From: Niameybacter massiliensis
Lineage (GTDB): Bacteria > Bacillota > Clostridia > Lachnospirales > Cellulosilyticaceae
DNA length: 64,000 nucleotides
Direction: 5' to 3'
NCBI RefSeq assembly: GCF_001282685.1
Contig: NZ_LN875035.1
Span: 75,278-139,277, forward strand
A program made the position numbers and the translations under genes. Within the stretch, counting starts at the first letter, position 1. Each line of letters starts with the position of its first letter. This document shows, piece by piece, positions 28,489 to 36,106 of this stretch. The notes under the pieces were generated by a model. It worked only from the letters and a program-made list of their open reading frames with translations. It had not been told where the DNA came from and made no database searches.

Positions 28489-29778
28489 ATGAAAAAAAAT
28501 CAATCCATGCAAGAAATTATCATCTTAGGATTTGCCTTATTTGCCATGTTTTTTGGATCAGGTAACCTTATATTTCCACCTTTTCTAGGACGCTTAGTTG
28601 GTGAACAATACTTAGTTGCATGTATAGGCTTTATCGCTATGGGTGTCGGTTTGCCACTTTTAGGTGTTATGGCAACAGCTAAAGCTGATGGTCAGTTTCA
28701 CCTTGTTGCCGAACGTGTTGGAAAGGTATTTTCTATTGTTTTAATGACAGCACTCATTTTAGCAATAGGACCATTTCTTGCAATCCCAAGAACAGCAGCA
28801 ACAACTTTTGAAATGAGTATTAGACCTTTTTTACCCAACTTAAGTCCTGTTATTGTCATTGCACTTTACTTTTGTTTAACATTATTTTTTGTTTTTAAAC
28901 CTGGAAAAGTGATTGATGTCATTGGGAAGTTTTTAACACCAGCTTTATTAGTTATCTTAGCTATTATCATTATTAAAGGTATTTTCATTCCAATTGGTCC
29001 TTTAACTGAAAATACAATAGAACATGTCTTTACAACTTCTCTTATTGAAGGATACCAAACCATGGATGCTCTTGCAGCGGTATGTTTTGGCGGGCTGATT
29101 GTTGCTAATCTTAAGCAAAAAGGTTATTCAGATACATCGAGTATTATTAAAGCAACACTAAAATCTTCTCTGATTGCTTTAGTAGGATTAGGACTTATTT
29201 ATGGAGGATTAATCTTTGTTGGCGCCCATACTTCAACTCTTGTAGGTGAGTATGAAAAAACAGCACTTGTTATAGAAATTACACGTCAAATTCTTGGTGA
29301 GATGGGTGCAGTTTTCTTAGCTTTAGCAGTAGGACTTGCTTGTTTAACAACTTCTATTGGACTCACAACAACAGGTGCAAACTATTTTTCAAATCTCTCT
29401 AAGGGAAGACTCTCTTATAATCTTGTAGCAGTCTTAATCAGTTTATTAAGTTTTGCGATTGCCTTACTTGGAGTAGACAATATTGTTGGTTTAACCGTTC
29501 CAGTCCTTAAGATTCTTTATCCAATGATTATTGTATTAGTCATCTTTACATTAGCAGGAAAAGTAGTAGATGATGATAGAATTTATCGTATCACTACCTA
29601 TGTAACACTTATTGTCTCTATACTTGATGTACTAGGACAAAGTTTTAAAATCGAATTCTTACAAAATATTATAAGCTATTTACCTTTTGCAGCCTATGAT
29701 TTTAGCTGGCTTATACCAGCCGTAGTTGCTTTAATTCTTACCAAATTCTTTGTAATATTTAAAACAAAAAAAGCATAA
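28489..29778 (+). CDS. brnQ: branched-chain amino acid:cation symporter BrnQ
   Basis: This 429-residue polytopic membrane protein of the LIVCS family imports leucine, isoleucine and valine with Na+ or H+. It has about twelve hydrophobic helices. Family landmarks are GFALFAMFFGSGNLIFPP near the N-terminus, a conserved GPFLAIPRTAATTFE loop, and YQTMDALAAVCFG in the middle. It has its own promoter and terminator. Length is normal. Confidence 0.93.
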   Translation: MKKNQSMQEIIILGFALFAMFFGSGNLIFPPFLGRLVGEQYLVACIGFIAMGVGLPLLGVMATAKADGQFHLVAERVGKVFSIVLMTALILAIGPFLAIPRTAATTFEMSIRPFLPNLSPVIVIALYFCLTLFFVFKPGKVIDVIGKFLTPALLVILAIIIIKGIFIPIGPLTENTIEHVFTTSLIEGYQTMDALAAVCFGGLIVANLKQKGYSDTSSIIKATLKSSLIALVGLGLIYGGLIFVGAHTSTLVGEYEKTALVIEITRQILGEMGAVFLALAVGLACLTTSIGLTTTGANYFSNLSKGRLSYNLVAVLISLLSFAIALLGVDNIVGLTVPVLKILYPMIIVLVIFTLAGKVVDDDRIYRITTYVTLIVSILDVLGQSFKIEFLQNIISYLPFAAYDFSWLIPAVVALILTKFFVIFKTKKA

Positions 29779-29783
29779 AATTA

Positions 29784-29840
29784 AAAAGCAGTTTAAGCAG
29801 TTTAATAAACTTTGAAAGAGTTTTTAAACTGCTTTATTCT
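29784..29840 (+). terminator. brnQ terminator
   Basis: AAAGCAGTTTAA near 29785 pairs with TTAAACTGCTTT at 29824-29835. A repeated GCAGTTTAA gives an alternative stem. Confidence 0.65.
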
Positions 29841-29981
29841 TGAAAGTTGAATAAACATTTTTCTTTTTTATCATACTAGTGGAGTAACCCTTTCCGTTAA
29901 TTCGTGTGAAATAATTATTGACATCTCTTAAGTTGTGCATTAGTCTAATAAGGTTAAAACAAGAAAGTTAGAGGACGAAAC

Positions 29982-31553
29982 ATGAATCAACAAGACATTA
30001 TACTTAAAAAAGCCTTTCATGAGGAAATGATCGCACTTTACAAACGTATTGTCAAAGAGCTTAAATATAAATCACCACGTTTGCTTGAAATGATTAATAA
30101 GTATGGTGGGTATGAAGCAGCTATTAAAATTCTCCCAACAGATGCCCATACATTTGATTTTACTTTACTCTGGGAGCAACAGCGCCTAGATCTATCTATT
30201 GAAGCCTTAGTGACTAAAGAAAAATACCAACCCCTTTTCCCAGATGATGTCGTAAAACTTTGTCAGCGTAGATTGGACGAATATAATTACGCACCTAATC
30301 ATATTGAAGAAGAGGTAGAAGAAGAGATTACACCTTTTGTAGAAGACTTATCCCTTTTAAAAGAAGAGCTTCTTAACATGCCAAAAGAACAAGAGCCAGA
30401 GCCACTTATAAGTGAAGATTATATGGCAAAACCTATTTTAGCTGCTGATTGGGCAGACATTTTTATGAAAACAACGATTTTCACCAAAATGAATCAAGAC
30501 CTTATTCTAAAAATGTATAGTTTAGGAAGTCTTAATATCACACCAGAATTATTAGCGGAATTAGAAGGGTACTCTTCTAAATACCCATTTTATGAAGTTA
30601 TTCTCTCTCTTTGTAAACGTATCAAAGCTGCCCTTAAAATTGAAGTACCAAAAAATGATGATGGTAAACTTCTTTGGTGGCAGTTACTCTTTACAGGTTA
30701 TTATGAAAACAATCAGAAATTCTGTTTTAACCTTCGTATTGAATTAGACCAGGCACTTACAATGCTCATGGAAGAAAAGATGATTACACAAGTAGAGCGT
30801 GAACAGGCTCCAAATTATGAAACTTTAGAAGTTGAAGCTATTTTCCCACCAACTCCAGTGGACCTAGAAAACGAAGAGGCTAAAGCATCTAAAAAGTCTA
30901 TCTTTAGTGAAACAGGTCAATTACCTTCTTTAGATGACTTTATTGACTTTCTTATTGATGATACGCCAAAAGAGGTTAAACCTGCACCAACTCAAACACA
31001 AGAACAGCCACAAACACAAACACCTTCTAAGCCTCCAATGATGGCATATCACAGTGATACACACGAAAGTGAAGCTTTTGAAAGTGAAAAGCAAGATGAA
31101 ATTGTAGCTGATGAAGTAGCGGTTGAAGTTGAAAGACAAGAAGAAATACCAGTCATACCAACAGCACCAGTTAAGGTTGAACCTATTACTGAAGTTCTAC
31201 CAGAGTCCACAGCAGAAGAAGTCTCTATAGATGTAGTCCCTAAAGAAATAGTATCTGAAGTAGCCCCTGAAACGAATACTATATGGGAAGAAAAGAAAGC
31301 CGAATGTCTAAGCTACTATGGTGCAGTATGTGACCTTTGTGGTTTTGACTTTGGATATACTTATGGTCTAGAGTTTGAAGGACTGATTGAAGTGCATAAC
31401 TTACAACCTGAAAAAAATCTAGAATCTATTGATCCTCATCAAGACTTAATCCCTATTTGTCGCAACTGTAAAACTGTACTTCATGCAAGAACACCACATT
31501 TTACAGTAGAAGAAGTGAAAACTTTTATTGCAAAAGCTCAAGACGCAGAATAA
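29982..31553 (+). CDS. HNH-nuclease-like protein with N-terminal helical domain
   Basis: This 523-residue protein has three parts. Residues 1-105 resemble a small helical domain that I recall from uncharacterised restriction-associated proteins (LLEMINKYGGYEAAIKIL, LWEQQRLDLSIEALV). A second helical part lies at about 145-270, and an acidic low-complexity linker rich in Glu, Pro, Thr and Val follows to about 430. The C-terminal domain looks like an HNH nuclease with zinc cysteines C450/C453 and C493/C496. Positions usually HH and NCH read H472-N473 and N495-C496-K497, so the active site may be altered. It is monocistronic. Whether it cuts DNA is unknown. Confidence 0.6.
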   Translation: MNQQDIILKKAFHEEMIALYKRIVKELKYKSPRLLEMINKYGGYEAAIKILPTDAHTFDFTLLWEQQRLDLSIEALVTKEKYQPLFPDDVVKLCQRRLDEYNYAPNHIEEEVEEEITPFVEDLSLLKEELLNMPKEQEPEPLISEDYMAKPILAADWADIFMKTTIFTKMNQDLILKMYSLGSLNITPELLAELEGYSSKYPFYEVILSLCKRIKAALKIEVPKNDDGKLLWWQLLFTGYYENNQKFCFNLRIELDQALTMLMEEKMITQVEREQAPNYETLEVEAIFPPTPVDLENEEAKASKKSIFSETGQLPSLDDFIDFLIDDTPKEVKPAPTQTQEQPQTQTPSKPPMMAYHSDTHESEAFESEKQDEIVADEVAVEVERQEEIPVIPTAPVKVEPITEVLPESTAEEVSIDVVPKEIVSEVAPETNTIWEEKKAECLSYYGAVCDLCGFDFGYTYGLEFEGLIEVHNLQPEKNLESIDPHQDLIPICRNCKTVLHARTPHFTVEEVKTFIAKAQDAE

Positions 31554-31585
31554 TTCTGCGCCTTGTTTGTTTCTCGCTCTTCCTA

Positions 31586-31594
31586 TGCTATACT
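31586..31594 (+). promoter_or_regulatory. extended -10 promoter before the short-chain dehydrogenase
   Basis: TGC-TATACT at 31586-31594 lies 55 bases before the start codon; the -35 is poor. Confidence 0.4.
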
Positions 31595-31649
31595 TAATAT
31601 TAGATTTTGACTATTATACATAAGTGAGTTTGAGTAGGGAGGGATTATT

Positions 31650-32450
31650 ATGAGAACAGCACTTATTACAGGTGCAACTAGTGGAATAGGACTAGCTTAT
31701 GCTCAAGCATTTGCCGAAAGAGGTTATCAACTTATTCTAACAGGACGTAGGCAAGAAAAGTTAGAAGAAATAGCACATACCTTAAGTCATACCTATCATA
31801 TTCCAGTTACAATTTGTGTCGTAGACTTTAAAGATACAAAGGCATTTGAACGCTTTAGTGATTTTATTAAGGCTCAAAAAGATATTGAGATTCTTGTTAA
31901 CAACGCTGGTTATGGATTAAAAAAATCTTTCATAGAAGATGAATTAGAGACTCAACTTGAAATGCTTCAAGTTCATATTACAGCAAGTGTAACCCTTGCA
32001 CATCTTGTTGCAAATCAACTTAAAACAGCACATAAAAATGGGTGTATTATTAACGTTTGTTCCCTTGCTGCGTTTACACCATTACCTTCATCGGCTATGT
32101 ATTGCAGTACCAAACAATTTCTTATTAAGTTCTCTGAATCCTTAGCAATGGAACTTAAGCCTTATAATATCCAAGTACAAGCACTTTGCCCAGGGTTTGT
32201 ACATACAGATTTTCACAGTCGTTTAGATATCTCAGAAGAAGCATGTAAAAACTATGGTATTATTACTTGGGGAACACCAGAAGAAGTTGTTAAAGCTTCT
32301 TTACGTGGCCTTATTCATCATCAGGTGTTTGTCATTCCAGGCGGTTTCAACAAACTTTGTTACAATCTTCTAAAATGGATACCACGCCCTCTTTATTTAG
32401 AACTTGTTGGTCGTTATAGTGGTCAGTTCAGTTCAAAAAACAAAGAGTAG
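31650..32450 (+). CDS. short-chain dehydrogenase/reductase
   Basis: This 266-residue SDR-family NAD(P)-dependent oxidoreductase has the cofactor motif TGATSGIGLAYA at residues 6-17, the NNAG motif (VNNAGYG), and the catalytic Tyr-x3-Lys in MYCSTK with an upstream Ser. Of the classical subgroups it is closest to the DltE/YqjQ-like cytosolic SDRs. The substrate cannot be told. It is a single gene with GGAGGG eight bases before the ATG. Confidence 0.88.
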   Translation: MRTALITGATSGIGLAYAQAFAERGYQLILTGRRQEKLEEIAHTLSHTYHIPVTICVVDFKDTKAFERFSDFIKAQKDIEILVNNAGYGLKKSFIEDELETQLEMLQVHITASVTLAHLVANQLKTAHKNGCIINVCSLAAFTPLPSSAMYCSTKQFLIKFSESLAMELKPYNIQVQALCPGFVHTDFHSRLDISEEACKNYGIITWGTPEEVVKASLRGLIHHQVFVIPGGFNKLCYNLLKWIPRPLYLELVGRYSGQFSSKNKE

Positions 32451-32457
32451 GCATAAT

Positions 32458-32524
32458 AATCCTCCTTTTTACACATTTTAAAAGTGTTAGTGCGATAACA
32501 TTATAAAATGTACAAAGGAGGATT
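32458..32524 (+). promoter_or_regulatory. hairpin that pairs with the ribosome binding site of the amidase gene
   Basis: AATCCTCCTTTTTACACATTTTA (in two parts, 32458-32480) can pair with TAAAATGTACAAAGGAGGATT (32504-32524), with a two-base bulge. The 3' arm contains the whole AAAGGAGGA Shine-Dalgarno of the next gene, and the 5' arm is its anti-Shine-Dalgarno CCTCC. It follows the dehydrogenase stop but has no T tract, so it looks more like translational control than a terminator. Confidence 0.6.
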
Positions 32525-32530
32525 TATTTT

Positions 32531-33241
32531 ATGCACAAACTTATGCTTAAGCTTTTTATACCGATGATTCTTATTTTTAGTAGTCTTACTGTCTATGGTG
32601 CTGAGCCTACAAAACCCTTTATTGTATGTATTGATCCAGGGCACCAAGCTAAAGGGGATGGCAAAAGTGAACCTATAGCACCTGGAAGTGGCAACTGTAA
32701 AGCACGTGTTTCTTCAGGTACAGCTGGTGTAGGTACTAAGAAGGCTGAATATGTTGTCAACCTTGAAGCTTCAATGATTCTTAAACAATTGTTAGAAGAA
32801 AAAGGGTACACCGTATATGTGACACGTGAATCTCATGATGTGAACATAAGTAATGCGGAACGTGCAACTTTTGCCAATAATAAAGGGGCACAAATGACCA
32901 TTCGTATTCACTGTGATAGTATAGGGAATGGTGGAAAAACAGGTGCAACACTTCTTGTACCTTCAAAAGAGAGCCGTTATACTTCAAATATCTATGAACC
33001 AAGTTTTAAATTTGCTTCAGTTTTAAAAGAAAAGTTGGGATCTAAAGGGGTTAAAGTGAATGGAATTTTTGAAAGGGCAGATATGACCGGTTTTAACTGG
33101 TCTAAGGTACCTGTTGTTATCTTTGAAATGGGCTTTATGAGCAATTACAACGAAGACCGTATGCTTAGTGACCCATCTTACCAAAAGAAATTAATGGAAG
33201 CTGTTGTTGAAGCTTTAGACACTTATAAAGAAGCTCTATAA
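32531..33241 (+). CDS. secreted N-acetylmuramoyl-L-alanine amidase (Amidase_3)
   Basis: This 236-residue zinc amidase cleaves the bond between muramic acid and the peptide stem in peptidoglycan. A signal peptide covers about residues 1-23 (cleavage near VYGAEP). The catalytic domain shows zinc ligands in DPGHQ, an NLEAS glutamate and RIHCDS, plus the catalytic glutamate in FEMGFMSN. No wall-binding repeats are present, so it is a bare catalytic domain. Its ribosome binding site lies in the 3' arm of the hairpin at 32458-32524. Confidence 0.92.
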   Translation: MHKLMLKLFIPMILIFSSLTVYGAEPTKPFIVCIDPGHQAKGDGKSEPIAPGSGNCKARVSSGTAGVGTKKAEYVVNLEASMILKQLLEEKGYTVYVTRESHDVNISNAERATFANNKGAQMTIRIHCDSIGNGGKTGATLLVPSKESRYTSNIYEPSFKFASVLKEKLGSKGVKVNGIFERADMTGFNWSKVPVVIFEMGFMSNYNEDRMLSDPSYQKKLMEAVVEALDTYKEAL

Positions 33242-33263
33242 TTTTAAAGTTATATAAATTGAT

Positions 33264-33306
33264 AAAAAGTAGCCTTATACTGATAGAGTACAAGGCTACT
33301 TTTTTT
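33264..33306. terminator. terminator between converging amidase genes
   Basis: AAAAAGTAGCCTT pairs with AAGGCTACTTTTT; both arms have A/T runs, so it can serve both strands. Confidence 0.82.
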
Positions 33307-33317
33307 AGCAGTAAATT

Positions 33318-34514
33318 TTAATAGTGCACATCAATAAGATGGAAAGTAATTGATTTGTTACTCCAACCTAAATCATAAGGGACAAGAAGTCTATCTGTAT
33401 TATGACAAGTAACAAGTGGATAACCTTTAGAATCTAGTCCTGTTACAGTAGAAACATGGGTAATACGTCCTTTCTTTTCATAAGCTACAATATCACCTGG
33501 TCTTAACTGATAAGCAGCTTTATAGACTTCTTTATAGCTACCTTTAGCAATGCAAGAACCACGACCACTATTCACAAGATAGTTTTTAAGAGCTTGAGCA
33601 TTGACCCATGCTTTTGTACCATCATTAGTATAGTTCCAAGTATTATTTTTTTTGAACTTACCCCCCTCATGAAGTATCTGAGAGGCAAAATTTGCGCAGT
33701 CTCCTCCACGAGGATTACAATTTAAATAGTTTTTATTATATTTAAATAAATGTTCGCCATCTCCAATTCCACAATATTTATGGGCATAATCAATGGCATT
33801 TTGGGTACGTTCATCAGGTGTGTATTCAGGCGCTTTATGATCTGCAATATAACTTTTCATTTCTGCAGATTTTTCCTCTGTAATATCTAGTGAATCTGCA
33901 AAAGGATCTGTATACCATTCTTTCACAATAAGATAATTTTCACCATGTTCTTTGAGATGGATATAGTGTGATGTTCCAAGTCTAAAATGTGTAATATTAT
34001 CAGGATCATCATTATAACTGTAACTAAATTCTGTACTTATATTACAAGTCATCCCATATAAGCCATCTCCACGATCACGTACTTTACGCATATGGAGTGT
34101 AGAGTGAATATCTTGGAAAGTAACGCCTTGCTTATCTGCCCATTTATGCAAATATTCGCTTTTAATCTCTTCATTTTCAAAAGCATAAAGCCCTGTTTTA
34201 ATGCTTGTATTATAGAGACTTTTTAAACCTTCTACATTAGCATCTAACATATAAGCATTACGTTTTGTAATAATACCTTCTAAAAGATCTTTAAACTTAG
34301 CGGTAAGCTCCTCTTCGGAAAGAGTAGGAGGCGCTTGGGGAGTAGCTTCTTCCTCTTCGGGTGTTTCTTCTTTTAAAGATGGAAGTTCGATCTCAATAGG
34401 TAAATCTTCGGAGTAATTAATTGGCTCTGCATAAAGTTGTGAAACACTGCTTGCTCCTACCCACAACAATGTTAGTAATGCCCAAATTTTTGAATTCATA
34501 GAGAAAAATTTCAT
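33318..34514 (-). CDS. secreted Amidase_6 (CHAP-like) domain protein
   Basis: This 398-residue protein has a signal peptide at about 1-25 (cleavage near LYAEP), an acidic linker, a mixed middle domain with repeated aromatic strands, and a C-terminal Amidase_6 domain from about 240. The nucleophile motif is GGDCANFASQ, and a later THVSTVTG supplies a histidine; this is the papain-like NlpC/CHAP class. Start ATG 34514 is seven bases after AAAGGAGT; an ATG two codons earlier is directly against it. Likely cell-wall or peptide hydrolysis outside the cell. Confidence 0.82.
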   Translation of the reverse strand: MKFFSMNSKIWALLTLLWVGASSVSQLYAEPINYSEDLPIEIELPSLKEETPEEEEATPQAPPTLSEEELTAKFKDLLEGIITKRNAYMLDANVEGLKSLYNTSIKTGLYAFENEEIKSEYLHKWADKQGVTFQDIHSTLHMRKVRDRGDGLYGMTCNISTEFSYSYNDDPDNITHFRLGTSHYIHLKEHGENYLIVKEWYTDPFADSLDITEEKSAEMKSYIADHKAPEYTPDERTQNAIDYAHKYCGIGDGEHLFKYNKNYLNCNPRGGDCANFASQILHEGGKFKKNNTWNYTNDGTKAWVNAQALKNYLVNSGRGSCIAKGSYKEVYKAAYQLRPGDIVAYEKKGRITHVSTVTGLDSKGYPLVTCHNTDRLLVPYDLGWSNKSITFHLIDVHY

Positions 34515-34637
34515 AGGCATACTCCTTTCTCAATCATAACTGCTTACTTTATAGGTTTTGTAGATTTAATTATTTTATAGATGGAAAATATGTGAAGTAA
34601 CCTTTTTTATTAGGAGTAGAAAGGTTATACTAAATAG

Positions 34638-34646
34638 TGGTATAAT
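34638..34646 (+). promoter_or_regulatory. extended -10 promoter of miaB-mutS-mutL-miaA
   Basis: TGG-TATAAT at 34638-34646, 36 bases before the miaB start, fits an extended -10; no clear -35 is seen. Confidence 0.5.
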
Positions 34647-34681
34647 AAACGTCGAATAACTAATGAAATTGGAGGTTAATC

Positions 34682-36106
34682 ATGGGAAAAAGACAAGAAA
34701 TAGAAATTTCAACGACTGAAGCTAAAAGACAAATGGATATTATTTCCCAATTATCACATCATATACGAGACAAAAATCTTAAATTCTGTATTACAACATT
34801 CGGTTGTCAGATGAACGCACACGATTCTGAAAAAATCCAGGGTATGCTTACCCAAATGGGCTACACTGAAACCGATAAAGAGGCAGAAGCGGACCTTATC
34901 CTTTATAATACATGCTGTGTAAGAGAAAATGCTGAAAACAAAATTTTTGGTAAGCTAGGTTATCTTAAAAAACTTAAGCGTTTAAAGCCAGATCTTATGA
35001 TTGCTCTTTGTGGCTGTATGATGCAACAAGATATTATACTTGAAAACCTTAAGAAAAATTATCGTCATGTAGATATTATCTTCGGAACTTACAATATTTA
35101 TAAGCTTCCTGAACTTTTACAAACACGTTTTGAAACAGGTAAAAAAGTTATTGATATTTGGGATTCTCATCAAGATATCGTTGAAGATTTACCAAGTGAG
35201 CGTAAATTCCTTTTCAAAGCTTGTGTTAACATTATGTATGGCTGTAATAACTTCTGTACATACTGTATCGTGCCTTATGTAAGAGGACGTGAAAGAAGTC
35301 GTGAGCCACAAGATATCTTGAAAGAAATACGTACACTTGTAGAAGATGGTGTAAAAGAAATTATGCTTCTTGGACAAAATGTTAACTCTTATGGCAAGAC
35401 TCTAGATACACCAATGTCATTTGCAGACCTTATTCGTGAGGTAAATAAAATAGAAGGTCTTGAGCGTATCCGCTTTATGACTTCACATCCAAAAGATTTA
35501 AGTGATGATTTAATTGCTGCAATGGCTGAGTGTGATAAAGTATGTAACAGTTTACACCTTCCATTCCAAGCTGGTAGCACAAATGTTTTAACACGTATGA
35601 ATCGTCGTTATACAAAGGAACAATATTTAGAACTTGTTAGAAAAGTTAAGGCGGCAATGCCAGACATTGCATTAACAACGGATATTATTGTAGCCTTCCC
35701 AGGTGAAACAGATGAAGATTTTGAAGAGACTATGGATGTTGTACGTCAAGTACGTTTTTCAGGGGCATTTACTTTCGTTTACTCAAAACGTACAGGTACA
35801 CCAGCAGCAACTATGGAAGATCAAATTCCAGAAGAAGTATCAAAAGAGCGTTTTAATCGTCTTTTAGATCTTGTTAATAGTACACAAGCAGAACATATGC
35901 AATCCTTTATTGGTAAAGTGACAGATGTACTTTTAGAAGAAGTTAACAAACAGGATGCAACGCTTTTAAGTGGACGTACTTCAGAAGGTATACTTGTTCA
36001 TGTTAAAGCGGACCAAAGCTTTATTGGTGAAATTGTTAATATTAAAATCATTAGTGCAAAAACACATTATTTAATGGGAGAACTTGTAAGTGATGAGTGT
36101 GAATAA
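34682..36106 (+). CDS. miaB: tRNA-2-methylthio-N6-dimethylallyladenosine synthase
   Basis: MiaB adds the methylthio group to i6A at tRNA position 37. The 474-residue protein has the N-terminal MTTase domain with three cluster cysteines (TFGCQMN, NTCCVRENAENK, LCGCMMQQ). The radical SAM motif is CNNFCTYC followed by IVPYVRGRERSR, and a C-terminal TRAM domain starts at about 405. It precedes mutS by an overlap and, through miaA further down, shares the same tRNA modification pathway. GGAGG lies six bases upstream of the ATG. Confidence 0.97.
   Translation: MGKRQEIEISTTEAKRQMDIISQLSHHIRDKNLKFCITTFGCQMNAHDSEKIQGMLTQMGYTETDKEAEADLILYNTCCVRENAENKIFGKLGYLKKLKRLKPDLMIALCGCMMQQDIILENLKKNYRHVDIIFGTYNIYKLPELLQTRFETGKKVIDIWDSHQDIVEDLPSERKFLFKACVNIMYGCNNFCTYCIVPYVRGRERSREPQDILKEIRTLVEDGVKEIMLLGQNVNSYGKTLDTPMSFADLIREVNKIEGLERIRFMTSHPKDLSDDLIAAMAECDKVCNSLHLPFQAGSTNVLTRMNRRYTKEQYLELVRKVKAAMPDIALTTDIIVAFPGETDEDFEETMDVVRQVRFSGAFTFVYSKRTGTPAATMEDQIPEEVSKERFNRLLDLVNSTQAEHMQSFIGKVTDVLLEEVNKQDATLLSGRTSEGILVHVKADQSFIGEIVNIKIISAKTHYLMGELVSDECE

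Noticed and set aside
29918-29949. Promoter for the HNH-like gene (TTGACA with TCTAAT)
   Set aside because: The -35 is perfect, but the best -10 is 20 bases away and the one at proper distance matches poorly, so it is not listed as a feature.
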